In this document: positions 7,786-16,227 of the stretch, one piece after another | Numbering within the stretch: the stretch's first letter is position 1 | Layout: every line of letters begins with the position of its first letter | Assembly (NCBI GenBank): GCA_965659945.1 | Contig: CBFHYJ010000002.1 | Location: forward strand, 12,130 to 76,129 | DNA length: 64,000 bases | Direction of reading: 5' to 3' | Origin: VMDJ01 sp965659945 | GTDB lineage: Bacteria; Pseudomonadota; Gammaproteobacteria; Chromatiales; Chromatiaceae | Notes under the pieces: model-generated | Databases searched by the model: none | What the model saw: only the letters and a program-made list of their open reading frames with translations | Told to the model about the DNA's origin: nothing | Program-made: the position numbers and the translations under genes

Positions 7786-8742
7786 TTACATGCCGCCCCA
7801 GAATTCCGAATCTCGAGAAAGGAATTCATTATGTGGGATGTAATGCGAACCATCACATGAGAAGTTCAAACCAATAATCCCGTTAAAGATATTGATCGAG
7901 CCTGCGCGGAGATAAATCGTATCGTCAGCCGTTCTCAAGTGCACAAACGTCTCGAGAATGGGACGAATATCTTTTTTCGGCACCACCGCGTTATCAGGAT
8001 ATTTATGATGCGGAAACGCTAAACAGATATCCGGATCGATTAGGTCATCGTATTCAACAACTTGATAACGGTATGGGTCAGCCATCGTCCAGAAAGTAGC
8101 TCGGCTACTTGAGAAGTGCAGCTTCAAGTGGAAAACGCCATTCTCCAAGATTAGCTCACGCATCACTGGCAAAATAGTTTCGATCTGTTCGTCTAAGCGA
8201 CTCTTGATGCGAGTTTGCTCAAATACCTGACTGCGAATCGATGGGTCGCCTTTGATTTGGCGCCAACGAGAAGGGTCGGTGTAGATATCTTTGGTAATCG
8301 GTAGCTTTCGTAAGTCGAAGTCGGCGCCGACATACCCCACCACTTCTTCACCAATGAAAATCTTTTCGATAGCGGTCACTGAAGGGCGGTTTGCGCGAAT
8401 ACTGATATAGGCCTCGGATAGGGTCATATCATGATCATCATTGATGCCAATGAAGTAAGGTCGCGCTGAGCGGTCAACGCCGAACTTATCTTCGATCAGT
8501 CCGTTATGACTGGCATTGGAAGTAAGCTGTTTACCATCCAGATCCAGAATGTAAAGAAAGGTGACGTAAGGCACCTTGGCCATCGAATCCATAAGGCGAT
8601 CTTCGACGGCTTCACGATCACCCCATACGCTTGCGATGCGACGCGCAGTACGTTGCATTGGGTCGTATAAAAGATTTTGTAGATGAGCGCGTTGTTGTTG
8701 AACGCGTTGCTGTAAGGGCGAAATGGTGGGTTCAGTGCTCAT
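7786..8742 (-). CDS. Cache (PDC) sensor-domain protein without output domain
   Basis: A 318-residue protein made mainly of a PDC-type Cache domain. The pattern VTFLYILDLDGKQLTSN, then DRSARPYF, SEAYISIRANRPSVT and GYVGADFDLRKL is typical of the ligand-binding half of extracellular sensors. There is no clear signal peptide or membrane helix and no kinase, GGDEF or methyl-accepting domain, so it looks like a free cytosolic sensor module. The C-terminal 150 residues contain acidic and aromatic stretches I do not recognise. The ATG at 8742 was preferred to a TTG two codons upstream. It follows a DUF1820 gene by 12 bases and is probably co-transcribed with it. The ligand is unknown. Confidence 0.7.
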   Translation of the reverse strand: MSTEPTISPLQQRVQQQRAHLQNLLYDPMQRTARRIASVWGDREAVEDRLMDSMAKVPYVTFLYILDLDGKQLTSNASHNGLIEDKFGVDRSARPYFIGINDDHDMTLSEAYISIRANRPSVTAIEKIFIGEEVVGYVGADFDLRKLPITKDIYTDPSRWRQIKGDPSIRSQVFEQTRIKSRLDEQIETILPVMRELILENGVFHLKLHFSSSRATFWTMADPYRYQVVEYDDLIDPDICLAFPHHKYPDNAVVPKKDIRPILETFVHLRTADDTIYLRAGSINIFNGIIGLNFSCDGSHYIPHNEFLSRDSEFWGGM

Positions 8743-8754
8743 GTGCAAATTCTC

Positions 8755-9078
8755 TTATTCGCCTGTTGCGCCTCCGGGTACCCCGGGGAACGGCATCACA
8801 TTACTGGGTGCGCCATTTGAATCGATGATCTTGTTAGCCCCACGCTTGCTGACCTCATCAATACGGATGACAGCGTGCATTGGCACATAGATCACATCAA
8901 CGTTAGCGAATTCGTTTTTTAGTTTTTCTTCTGAGGGGTCAATGACGACGGATGTGTGTTCGTCGAAGAGAAAATCGGCGATTTCAAGAAAGCCCCATAA
9001 GTCGCTTTGGCCTACACTCTCAGCATGCAGCTGGTAGACCTTGCCGTTGTTATGGAATGAAACGCGATAAATTCTCAT
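8755..9078 (-). CDS. DUF1820-family protein
   Basis: A 107-residue protein resembling the DUF1820 family, common in gammaproteobacteria and without an assigned function. It starts MRIYRVSFHNNGKVYQL. Its conserved core includes GFLEIADFLFDE, the segment VVIDPSEEKLKNEF and the motif YVPMHAVIRIDEV, and it ends in a Pro/Gly-rich tail. No membrane helix or signal is visible. It is upstream of and almost contiguous with the orphan Cache-domain gene. A link to signalling is inferred from that neighbourhood only. Confidence 0.8.
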   Translation of the reverse strand: MRIYRVSFHNNGKVYQLHAESVGQSDLWGFLEIADFLFDEHTSVVIDPSEEKLKNEFANVDVIYVPMHAVIRIDEVSKRGANKIIDSNGAPSNVMPFPGVPGGATGE

Positions 9079-9182
9079 AGAGTTCGTGTACCTCTGCCAA
9101 GATATTACCTGACAGGCGAGTTCAGGACGACAAAAACCTGAGACGCCTGCGCTATCATGCGGGCGTTAGATTAGGAGCTGTT

Positions 9183-9617
9183 ATGTCGGTATTTAAGCAA
9201 TTGGAGTCGCTCGAGACAGGGCAATCGATGGATCTTTCAGAGGTGATTGATCAGATGCCTTGGAATCAGGATGGCTTGCTGCCCGCGATCGCTCAGCAAT
9301 TCGATTCAAAAGAGGTGTTGATGATGGCGTGGATGAATCAAGATGCGCTGCTCGAAACCTTGGAAACCGGCCGCGTGTGCTATTGGTCGCGCTCACGTCA
9401 GCAGTATTGGCGTAAGGGTGAATCATCGGGCCAAGTGCAGGTGCTCATGGAGCTACGACTCGATTGCGATGGCGATACTATTTTGCTACTCGTCGATCAA
9501 ACGGGCCCTGCATGTCACACCGGTCGTCGTGATTGTTTTTACAATAAGATCGAGGGTGATCAGGTGATTGTTGATAAAACACCGATCATGTCGAAAGAAG
9601 AGTTGTACGGAAAATAA
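9183..9617 (+). CDS. hisI: Phosphoribosyl-AMP cyclohydrolase
   Basis: Third enzyme of histidine synthesis, opening the purine ring of phosphoribosyl-AMP. The 144-residue protein is the single-domain HisI without a fused HisE pyrophosphohydrolase. Diagnostic motifs are MMAWMNQDAL, the substrate segment GRVCYWSRSRQQYWRKGESSG, the metal-binding LDCDGDTILL and the zinc cysteines in ACHTGRRDCFY. It stands apart from other his genes here and is followed after one base by gloB, with which it probably forms an operon. An AGGAG ribosome site is present just upstream of the ATG. Confidence 0.96.
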   Translation: MSVFKQLESLETGQSMDLSEVIDQMPWNQDGLLPAIAQQFDSKEVLMMAWMNQDALLETLETGRVCYWSRSRQQYWRKGESSGQVQVLMELRLDCDGDTILLLVDQTGPACHTGRRDCFYNKIEGDQVIVDKTPIMSKEELYGK

Positions 9618-9618
9618 G

Positions 9619-10395
9619 ATGTACATCTCCGCTATCCCTGCCTTTGAAGATAACTACATCTGGTTGTTGAGCACCTCGGCGAATGAGCATTGTGCGGTGG
9701 TTGACCCGGGTGATGAAGATCCGGTCATCGAAACACTCGAGTCAAAAGGATTAGCCCTTGATGCGATTTTGATTACGCATAAACATGGTGATCATGTGGG
9801 CGGAATTGAAGGTCTGAAGCAGCGTTGGCCGAATGCAGTGGTATACGCGCCAGCGAATGAAGCGATTCGACTCAAAGAAGTTGCGGTAGCTGAAGGTGAT
9901 CAGGTTGAGCTAAAAAACTTGGGCGTGACCTTAAGTGTTTTGGATGTGCCAGGTCATACCGAAGGTCATGTTGCTTATGTGACTGACGGTTCACTTTTCT
10001 GTGGCGACACCTTGTTTGCAGGTGGTTGTGGCCGTGTATTTTGCGGCACCTTTGATCAGCTCAGTGCGTCATTGCTTAAGCTAGCTAAGTTACCAGAGGA
10101 AACCAAAGTTTATTGTGCGCATGAATATACCGAGGCGAATTTAGGGTTTGCCAAATGGGTTGAGCCAAACAGTGCGGCTCTAGCTGAGCGTCAACAAACC
10201 GTTGAAGATAAGCGCGAAGCAGATCAGCCAACTGTGCCATCGGTGCTGAAAGATGAGTTAGCAACCAATCCCTTTATGCGCACGGAAGAGCCAGTGGTTA
10301 TCGAAGCTGCTGAACGATGGGCAGGGGAGTTGCTGACCACACCGGCGGCAGTTTTTAGAGCGCTGAGAACCTGGAAAGATAAAGATTACGACTAA
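9619..10395 (+). CDS. gloB: Hydroxyacylglutathione hydrolase (glyoxalase II)
   Basis: Zinc metallo-beta-lactamase-fold enzyme that hydrolyses S-lactoylglutathione to lactate and glutathione, the second step of methylglyoxal detoxification. The ATG at 9619 yields 258 residues. The binuclear metal motif is THKHGDH at 53-59; further ligands lie in the VPGHTEGH segment, the GDTLFAGGCGR segment and YCAHEYTEANL, and the C-terminal helical domain carries the glutathione-binding residues. A longer frame opening inside hisI was rejected because the family starts at MYISAIPAFEDNY. It is the last gene before a clear terminator. Confidence 0.96.
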   Translation: MYISAIPAFEDNYIWLLSTSANEHCAVVDPGDEDPVIETLESKGLALDAILITHKHGDHVGGIEGLKQRWPNAVVYAPANEAIRLKEVAVAEGDQVELKNLGVTLSVLDVPGHTEGHVAYVTDGSLFCGDTLFAGGCGRVFCGTFDQLSASLLKLAKLPEETKVYCAHEYTEANLGFAKWVEPNSAALAERQQTVEDKREADQPTVPSVLKDELATNPFMRTEEPVVIEAAERWAGELLTTPAAVFRALRTWKDKDYD

Positions 10396-10400
10396 CTAAA

Positions 10401-10427
10401 AAAGCCCGCTTAAGCGGGCTTTGTTTT
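10401..10427. terminator. Bidirectional Rho-independent terminator between gloB and DAHP synthase gene
   Basis: A perfect 22-base dyad (AAAGCCCGCTT followed by its reverse complement) spans 10401-10422. It is flanked by A-rich sequence on the left and T-rich sequence on the right, so it can end transcripts from gloB on the plus strand and from the aro gene on the minus strand. Confidence 0.9.
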
Positions 10428-11479
10428 TATGCTTCGCGGCGTTCGCGTACTGCGGCGGCGAGCTGTTCTAGCACCGGCACGCTATCATCCCAGTTAATAC
10501 AGGCATCGGTGATGCTCTGACCATATACAAGATCGCGACCTTCAATGAGATCTTGGCGACCTGCAACCAGATGCGATTCAATCATCACGCCGGTGATGTT
10601 GTGATTGCCACGACGAATCTGACTAGCAACATCACGCGCAACTTCAATCTGCTTTTCGTGTTGCTTGCGGCTGTTAGCATGACTGAAGTCGATCATCAGA
10701 TTAGGACGTAAGCCTGCACTTTCCATTTCGTTAGCAGCTTCCGCAACTGATTCTTGGTCATAGTTAGGGCGTGATCCACCACGCAAGATAATGTGGGTAT
10801 CTTCGTTACCGGTGGTGTTGAAGATAGCTGAACGGCCTTCTTTAGTGAGTGACATAAAGACGTGAGGACGTTCTGCTGCACGCATGGCATCAACAGCGAT
10901 ACGCATGGTGCCATCAGTGCCGTTTTTGAAACCAACCGGGCAAGACAAACCAGATGACAACTCACGGTGACCTTGGCTCTCAGTGGTGCGTGCACCAATC
11001 GCGCCCCAGCTGATCAAGTCAGCAACATATTGTGGGCTAATTAAATCTAGGAACTCAGTACCTGCAGGTAAACCCATATCGTTTACATCCAGCAGTAACT
11101 TACGCGCACGTTTGAGGCCTTCGTTTATGTCGAAGGTCTCGTTGAGATGTGGATCATTGATCATGCCTTTCCAGCCAACGGTAGTCCGTGGCTTTTCAAA
11201 GTAGACGCGCATCACGATTTCAAGATCGTCTTTCAGTTGCTCGCGGACTACATTGAGCTTTTCAGCATATTCAATCGCAGATTTTGGATCGTGCACCGAG
11301 CAAGGGCCAATGATCACGAGCAAGCGATCATCCTTGCCATGCAGGATGTTATGGATCGCGGTGCGAGAGTTAGCAACGGTGGTTGCAGCTGATTCACTGA
11401 TCGGAAATTGATTGTGAATCGCAGCGGGTGATTCCACCTCGGTAACGTGATTTATGCGTAAGTCGTCTGTTTGTGGCAT
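10427..11479 (-). CDS. aroG: 3-deoxy-7-phosphoheptulonate synthase, class I
   Basis: First enzyme of the shikimate pathway, joining phosphoenolpyruvate and erythrose 4-phosphate. The 350-residue protein is the class I AroFGH type. Motifs include VIIGPCSVHDP near residue 55, the PEP-binding segment VYFEKPRTTVGWKG, GARTTESQGHRELSSG, GFKNGTDG, and the metal-binding stretch IDFSHANSRK. The N-terminus (TDDLRINHV) resembles E. coli AroG and AroF, where it takes part in feedback control. The family has several paralogues, so the aroG symbol shows type rather than proven isozyme. It appears monocistronic, with its own promoter and the shared terminator. Confidence 0.93.
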   Translation of the reverse strand: MPQTDDLRINHVTEVESPAAIHNQFPISESAATTVANSRTAIHNILHGKDDRLLVIIGPCSVHDPKSAIEYAEKLNVVREQLKDDLEIVMRVYFEKPRTTVGWKGMINDPHLNETFDINEGLKRARKLLLDVNDMGLPAGTEFLDLISPQYVADLISWGAIGARTTESQGHRELSSGLSCPVGFKNGTDGTMRIAVDAMRAAERPHVFMSLTKEGRSAIFNTTGNEDTHIILRGGSRPNYDQESVAEAANEMESAGLRPNLMIDFSHANSRKQHEKQIEVARDVASQIRRGNHNITGVMIESHLVAGRQDLIEGRDLVYGQSITDACINWDDSVPVLEQLAAAVRERREA

Positions 11480-11503
11480 GTCGTTATTCCTAATCGATGC
11501 GGC

Positions 11504-11509
11504 ATTATA
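11504..11509 (-). promoter_or_regulatory. Candidate -10 element of the DAHP synthase gene
   Basis: The minus strand reads TATAAT here, a perfect sigma-70 -10 hexamer 25-30 bases upstream of the start codon. No good -35 hexamer stands at 16-18 bases, so the call rests on the -10 alone. Confidence 0.4.
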
Positions 11510-11536
11510 ACGAGGAAGGTGCTGATTCGCTGTGTT

Positions 11537-12508
11537 CTAGGAGGCATTCGACCGATATTTTGCGCGGCGGATGAGCCAAACGGCCAGACCTTGCGAATTC
11601 AAATCGATATCGCCCTTAAAAATCTTTAGCGCGGTATCACGATCGATACCGCAATGTGCAACAGCACCATCGACGAGTTCATGCTCGACCGCTTTGGCGA
11701 GTCTTTCGGCACGGCCTTCGGTGTCATTGGCTTCTTCATCGAGTGCGATCTGTGCATGGCGATTAATACTGCCACGTAGGCCATCTACCCATTTCTCAGG
11801 ATTTGGGTAAAGCCCGTAGTGGGTCAGGCAAACCGCTGAAGGCTTAAGCGTCATCATTCGATCGAGACTGTCCATCCAAGCTTCGGGATCAAAAGCGACC
11901 GGTGAGCTGGTGCAAGTGATGTAAGGATTCTCTTCACCAAATTCACGATAGCCCAAGCCAAAGGTGTCACCGGTGAACAAATACTGGCTTGCCGAATCAA
12001 ATACACAGCAATGATGATTCGCATGGCCGGGCGTATGGATGATGGTTAGTGTGCGTTTACCTAATGGAAGTGTGCGACCTTCTTCGGCTGCCTCGCAGCG
12101 TGAGGCCTCAATCGGAATTAACTCACCGTAGTCTGTAGCAAAAGACTCTTCGCCATACACTGCTGTGGCACCAGCTTGTAGCTTGCTTGGGTCCACCATG
12201 TGTGGGTGACCCTTTGGGTGCGTGACTAGGGTGGCATTTGGGCAAACCTTCATAAGTTGGCCTGCACCGCCGGCATGGTCGAGATGTACGTGTGTTGGAA
12301 TTACCCAGCGAACTTGCTGAGGCGTGCCGCCAGCGGCTTCGAGTGTTTGTAGAATTTGTGGCTGACTGTGTTGTGTGCCGCAGTCGACCATGGCGAACTC
12401 ATCACCATCTTGGATCAAGTAACAGGCGCCCAGATGGTCGCGATACAACTTGATGTCGATAAGATGGGTGCCATGGCCCAAATCTTGGTGATCTGTTGGA
12501 AATGTCAT
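11537..12508 (-). CDS. MBL-fold metallo-hydrolase
   Basis: A 323-residue metallo-beta-lactamase-fold hydrolase. The metal motif THVHLDHAGG lies at about 72-81 (His73, His75, Asp77, His78), with later ligands in TPGHANHH near 165, FTGDTFGLGY, and LTHYGLYP near 240. The C-terminal third is helical and acidic. The family covers glyoxalase-II-like enzymes, lactonases and others. The motif spacing is not that of gloB and the substrate cannot be told. The ATG at 12508 follows an AGGA ribosome site; a GTG nine codons upstream was not used. The gene is followed by the aro gene on the same strand but separated by that gene's own promoter. Confidence 0.85.
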   Translation of the reverse strand: MTFPTDHQDLGHGTHLIDIKLYRDHLGACYLIQDGDEFAMVDCGTQHSQPQILQTLEAAGGTPQQVRWVIPTHVHLDHAGGAGQLMKVCPNATLVTHPKGHPHMVDPSKLQAGATAVYGEESFATDYGELIPIEASRCEAAEEGRTLPLGKRTLTIIHTPGHANHHCCVFDSASQYLFTGDTFGLGYREFGEENPYITCTSSPVAFDPEAWMDSLDRMMTLKPSAVCLTHYGLYPNPEKWVDGLRGSINRHAQIALDEEANDTEGRAERLAKAVEHELVDGAVAHCGIDRDTALKIFKGDIDLNSQGLAVWLIRRAKYRSNAS

Positions 12509-12582
12509 TGTTATTATCCTAAGCGCTGAAAGCACACTGTAATCGGGTTAAGCGCGATCAAAAAATCAAACCTTTTAATGAC

Positions 12583-13125
12583 TTAAAGGTTCTCGGCGCG
12601 TTGTTTCAAAGTTTCTAGGCCGCGTTCATAATTTTTTCCGATCATATCGTCGAGAAACAGACCCACATAGCGACTGAATAGATCCCAGCCAAATTGTGTC
12701 TCGAAGGTCCAAATGACCTCATTTGACTGATTCAGTGAAGGCTCAAGTTCGAAGGTCATCATGCCAGATTGTTTGTCGCTGAAAACCATACGCATGCCGA
12801 CTCGACGATTGGGTGTTGCGTCAGTCACTTCGATATAACCGGTGGTGATTTCATCGCCTTGAACTATCTGCCAGCGTTGAGTAGCACCTTTACCAGATGC
12901 AGGGCCTTCGTAGGTGTAGGTGACATTCTTCGCTAAGTTTGCCCAAGGTGACCATGCTTGGAATTGTTTGAGATCGGCGATCTGCGAGTAGATGGTTTCA
13001 GCAGGGGCCTGGATGCTTGCTTGACGGCTAACGCGAACTGAATCAGGTAAGAAAATTCCAACCCCGATCAAGATCACCAATAAGGTCAGCAAAAAGACAA
13101 ACAGTAAGCGGGCGAAAGACATCAT
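12583..13125 (-). CDS. SRPBCC (START-like) family membrane-anchored protein
   Basis: A 180-residue protein with one N-terminal transmembrane helix (about residues 5-28) followed by a Bet-v1/START-like ligand-binding fold. Fold markers are the opening VSRQASIQAPAETIYSQIADL, WSPW near 60, the central YEGPASGKGATQRWQIV, and a final long helix ending KQRAEN. Proteins of this group bind hydrophobic ligands in a deep cavity, but no ligand is known for this one. Its ATG overlaps the stop of the upstream histidine phosphatase gene by four bases, so the two are co-translated. The domain probably faces the periplasm. Confidence 0.8.
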   Translation of the reverse strand: MMSFARLLFVFLLTLLVILIGVGIFLPDSVRVSRQASIQAPAETIYSQIADLKQFQAWSPWANLAKNVTYTYEGPASGKGATQRWQIVQGDEITTGYIEVTDATPNRRVGMRMVFSDKQSGMMTFELEPSLNQSNEVIWTFETQFGWDLFSRYVGLFLDDMIGKNYERGLETLKQRAENL

Positions 13126-13727
13126 GGTAAGGGTCCGTGGGGTAAGCAGTTGAAGTGAACGAGTTTGCGCAGCTTATCAGTCACTGCAAAACGTGTGATC
13201 GAGGCATTGGTGACGTCTGCGCGATACCAGCTGATTGCCGGCGCTTGAGTGACATGGCCAAACGTGGCGCGGATAACACCGGCGTGTGCGACCACGAGAA
13301 GATGTTCATCAGGGTAGTTTTTACAGAGCTGATCGAAAACATTAGCGCAACGTTGGCCAAACTGATCGAGAGGCTCTGCGCCTTCGGGTCGCTGATTGAC
13401 GGGGTCAGCATAAAAAGCATGAAACTCATCTGCACGACTGGCTAAGAGTGTTTGTTTGGTTTTACCTTCCCAGCTGCCAAACCCCACTTCGCGAAGGTCA
13501 TCTTCAATATGTACCGGTAGCTGATACTGTTCGCCGAGCCAATCGGCAAAGGCATGGCATCGGCTCAAGGGGGAGCTAATGATGCGCGTCCAAGGAATCT
13601 CCCCTTGGGTGCTATGTTGCATCTGCGTCCAGCCTTTTTCGCTCAGTGGGTCATCAATCGTATTGCCGCGATAACGACTGCCGCCAATGGGCTCGCCATG
13701 ACGAAGGTAATCAATCAGTAAGGACAT
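13122..13727 (-). CDS. Histidine phosphatase family protein (CobC-like)
   Basis: A 201-residue phosphatase of the phosphoglycerate-mutase-like superfamily. The catalytic motif LRHGEP puts the phosphorylated His at residue 10. Supporting signatures are SPLSRCHAFADWL, the acidic EVGFGSWEGKT and the second His in VVAHAGVIR. It most resembles alpha-ribazole phosphatase (CobC), the last dephosphorylation step in cobalamin nucleotide-loop assembly, but this superfamily is hard to subdivide and no cobalamin genes adjoin it. It is followed by the START-like gene through a four-base ATGA overlap. Confidence 0.82.
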   Translation of the reverse strand: MSLLIDYLRHGEPIGGSRYRGNTIDDPLSEKGWTQMQHSTQGEIPWTRIISSPLSRCHAFADWLGEQYQLPVHIEDDLREVGFGSWEGKTKQTLLASRADEFHAFYADPVNQRPEGAEPLDQFGQRCANVFDQLCKNYPDEHLLVVAHAGVIRATFGHVTQAPAISWYRADVTNASITRFAVTDKLRKLVHFNCLPHGPLP

Positions 13728-13832
13728 TAGGGATCTCTCGACTTTGCTTCACTTTACCACTGCATGGCGTGGCATATCGGTGCACTAGACAGGGTTTGCT
13801 GGCCTCTGTGGATTTACTGATACTCTAGAGCA

Positions 13833-14495
13833 ATGAATCGATTGTTCGCTTTTTCACTGATGCTGTGCGCTCCCGCAACATGGGCGGCTGAGTCATGGGA
13901 ACTAAATATTCACGGGCATCATCGTTACGTCTTTGGCGATGTGATTCTGCAAGGATATGTGCAGCTGCCTTGGGAGGTCTCGGTTAGCTTTACCGTGGAT
14001 CAAGGACAGTTTGTGGCTGGCTCTGGGCTTGCGCAATGGAAAGGGGGTGCGACCAAAGGCAGTCATCCACCTCAGTGGTTTAATTGCGAGCTTTTAGAGG
14101 GTAGTTATCTTGATCCCAATCTAAAGCTTCTCGAGATGCCGCGGGTACGCTTTAGCCGTTTCCCAATCGCTGGAACCATCGAGCAGGGCCAATTAACGAT
14201 TCGTCCGGGATATGAAGTGCCAGGTAACTACTTAGCGATTCGTTATGGATGTGAAACGCTTGATCCGGGTGCGGTTGAGTGGTTCTTATTTGCTAGCCGA
14301 AGTAAGAATGAAGAGGGTAAGCGCCAAGATGCTGAGACTAATGAGCAAGGTGATTACCGGTCGGCAGTCATTCGTGAGGTGAAAGTGCTACCGCCGAATG
14401 ATGTAGTGAGTATGCCGCTACAAGACGGGTGGTCGTTTCAGCAAGGCCATCAGGAAGCTGATTATTTTGCGACCTATCAGCTTAAGCGCCGATGA
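13833..14495 (+). CDS. Exported protein of unknown function
   Basis: A 220-residue protein I do not recognise. It begins with a typical Sec signal peptide (MNRLFAFSLMLCAPATWA, cleavage expected after AWA-type small residues near 18). The mature part looks beta-rich, with alternating aromatic and small residues, one Cys near 88 and one near 144 that could pair in the periplasm, and the stretch WFLFASRSKNEEGKRQDAETNEQGDY, which is a charged loop. It has no membrane helix and no lipobox. It is divergent from the histidine phosphatase gene and convergent with a flavoprotein gene, so no operon partner helps. Start, signal peptide and codon use look normal. Confidence 0.7.
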   Translation: MNRLFAFSLMLCAPATWAAESWELNIHGHHRYVFGDVILQGYVQLPWEVSVSFTVDQGQFVAGSGLAQWKGGATKGSHPPQWFNCELLEGSYLDPNLKLLEMPRVRFSRFPIAGTIEQGQLTIRPGYEVPGNYLAIRYGCETLDPGAVEWFLFASRSKNEEGKRQDAETNEQGDYRSAVIREVKVLPPNDVVSMPLQDGWSFQQGHQEADYFATYQLKRR

Positions 14496-14498
14496 TAT

Positions 14499-15560
14499 TT
14501 AAAGCGCATATCGTGCGATATCGACATCTGAATTGAGTGGCTGTTGATCGAGCAAATGATTTACAAAATGCTCGGCATGCCACGGAATAGTGAGTGAACC
14601 ACGAGCACCAAAGCCGTTAAACAGTTTGAGTTTTTCATCGACAGGATGCGTGCCAATGAAAGGTTTACGATCAGAGGTTGCGGGTCTAACGCCTGCTGAT
14701 TGTTCAAACGTTAAATCATCTGGCAGTGATTTAAATAAATTCTCTAAGCCCTGTTGAAGCTGCGTTCGAGCTTCTTTGGTTGGGTACTCATCCAGCTGCT
14801 CATGTTCATGCGTGGCACCAAAGCGATAGTTGCCATCATGTGTTGGTAAAATCCAATGTGCACTGTTGATGATGTGCTCTGTCAGCGGCGCTTTGGTTTT
14901 TAATGTAAAGAATTCGCCCTTATCAGGCTGCAGAGGTAAGTGCTGAAACCATGGGTTGTTACGCAGTCCGTAACCTTCGCAAAAGATGATGTCAGTTGCG
15001 TGGATGTTATTGAGTGTGATGCCATGGTCTTCAATAACGATATCCGAGTAGCTTATGCTCGTTTTCTGGTAAGCATCTTTTGAGATCAACCATTCGCGAA
15101 GGTCATTGAGCAGTACGGGTATATCCAGATAGCCGGTTTGTTTTTGCATAAAACCACCCAGTGGCGCATAGATGTTGTTATCAATCTCATCCTTATTAAG
15201 CATTTGATGGATAAACTCCTTGCTATCCGGTAGGGCAAGTTGCCTTTCGATAAAGCGATGTTGTTCTTCAAGATGGAGTAAGCGCAACATGTCGATAGCA
15301 TGGAAGTAATGATTACCGCTTATCTTTTGTATGTCCGCATATAGTGCATGCGCATGGGTAAGCCAAAGCTGTGTTTCTGCTGGGCGATTGAAACGTTTTC
15401 CCTGTAAAGGGTTGATCAAGCCTGCAGCCACTTTAGAGGCGCTATGTTTAAGGCCGTCATCAATCACCATTACAGTTTGACCGCGATGCATCATTTCCCA
15501 GGCGAGTAGGCTGCCCGCAAGCCCCTGGCCGATAATCAGATGATCATAAGGATCTGACAT
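14499..15560 (-). CDS. FAD-dependent oxidoreductase of the DAO family
   Basis: A 353-residue flavoprotein of the D-amino-acid-oxidase/glycine-oxidase family. The N-terminal dinucleotide fold is HLIIGQGLAGSLLAWEMMHRG with the acidic end of beta-2 in VIDD. The segment ASKVAAGLINP is like the FAD domain of MnmC and relatives, and the C-terminal AGVRPATSDRKPFIG plus NGFGARG is the family's second flavin-contact region. The substrate is unknown. The start at 15560 lies one base after the stop of the upstream methyltransferase gene; a longer TTG start would run into that gene. The SpoU methyltransferase neighbour fits a tRNA-modification context, but that is inference. Confidence 0.82.
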   Translation of the reverse strand: MSDPYDHLIIGQGLAGSLLAWEMMHRGQTVMVIDDGLKHSASKVAAGLINPLQGKRFNRPAETQLWLTHAHALYADIQKISGNHYFHAIDMLRLLHLEEQHRFIERQLALPDSKEFIHQMLNKDEIDNNIYAPLGGFMQKQTGYLDIPVLLNDLREWLISKDAYQKTSISYSDIVIEDHGITLNNIHATDIIFCEGYGLRNNPWFQHLPLQPDKGEFFTLKTKAPLTEHIINSAHWILPTHDGNYRFGATHEHEQLDEYPTKEARTQLQQGLENLFKSLPDDLTFEQSAGVRPATSDRKPFIGTHPVDEKLKLFNGFGARGSLTIPWHAEHFVNHLLDQQPLNSDVDIARYAL

Positions 15561-15561
15561 C

Positions 15562-16134
15562 TTATTTTTCTGTGTACTGCCGCTGGTATTCAAACATCAC
15601 AATTGATGCGGCGATACTGGCATTAAGACTTTCCATTAGACCGCTTAAAGGGATGCTTAAGGTGATTATGTCGGGATGATCAGCGGGATCAAAACTCAGA
15701 CCGACTTCTTCATGACCAATAATGAAGGCAGCTTTTTTATCCAGTGCCACCTCATTCAAGTTCGCTTGGCCATTTGCGGCAAGAGCGTAGAGCGTGTGTC
15801 CAGAAGCGCGAAGTTGATCTAAGGATTGCTCAATCGTGTCATTAAACACGGCGGGAACTTTACGGAAAGCCCCCTTGGCTGGCGCAGGGTCAAAAACGCC
15901 GATGTTCACTAAGTGAATCGCTTCGCCGCCAAAGGCATGGGTGCTTCGGAAAATCTTAGGTACGTTGTAGCCGGCCTTGAGGTGATCGAGCACCATCACA
16001 AACGAGTGCTGGCCAGGCTCAGCCATCACATTACGTTGGCGATTTTTAAGGTAACGCTGCTCGACCTGCTTTTGTCGTTCAATGCGGTCGGCTTTTCGTT
16101 CGGCACGGGTCATTCGTTCGTTTTCGTCGCTCAT
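15562..16134 (-). CDS. SpoU (TrmH) family RNA methyltransferase
   Basis: A 190-residue SPOUT-class methyltransferase that would 2'-O-methylate RNA using S-adenosylmethionine bound in a C-terminal knot. The three SpoU motifs are all visible: NVPKIFRSTHAFG near 60, AAFIIGHEEVGLS near 130 and IPLSGLMESLNASIAASI near 160. The first 35 residues are highly charged (Glu, Arg, Lys) and may contact RNA. The ATG at 16134 was preferred to an upstream TTG. It probably shares a transcript with the FAD oxidoreductase that follows after one base. Whether it acts on tRNA or rRNA cannot be told. Confidence 0.88.
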   Translation of the reverse strand: MSDENERMTRAERKADRIERQKQVEQRYLKNRQRNVMAEPGQHSFVMVLDHLKAGYNVPKIFRSTHAFGGEAIHLVNIGVFDPAPAKGAFRKVPAVFNDTIEQSLDQLRASGHTLYALAANGQANLNEVALDKKAAFIIGHEEVGLSFDPADHPDIITLSIPLSGLMESLNASIAASIVMFEYQRQYTEK

Positions 16135-16227
16135 CGCTACGATTGTTCGTTTCAATTCAATAGATACAGGCAGTTATTAGACCGCATAGCAAGGTACAAT
16201 GCGAAGTTCTTATTTTTGGTGGTCCCT

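Noticed and set aside
15913..16227. A 105-codon N-terminal extension of dxs
   Set aside because: The extension overlaps the divergent methyltransferase gene and is absent from the family. The standard start MAEQLIAAAEEVL lies at 16228.
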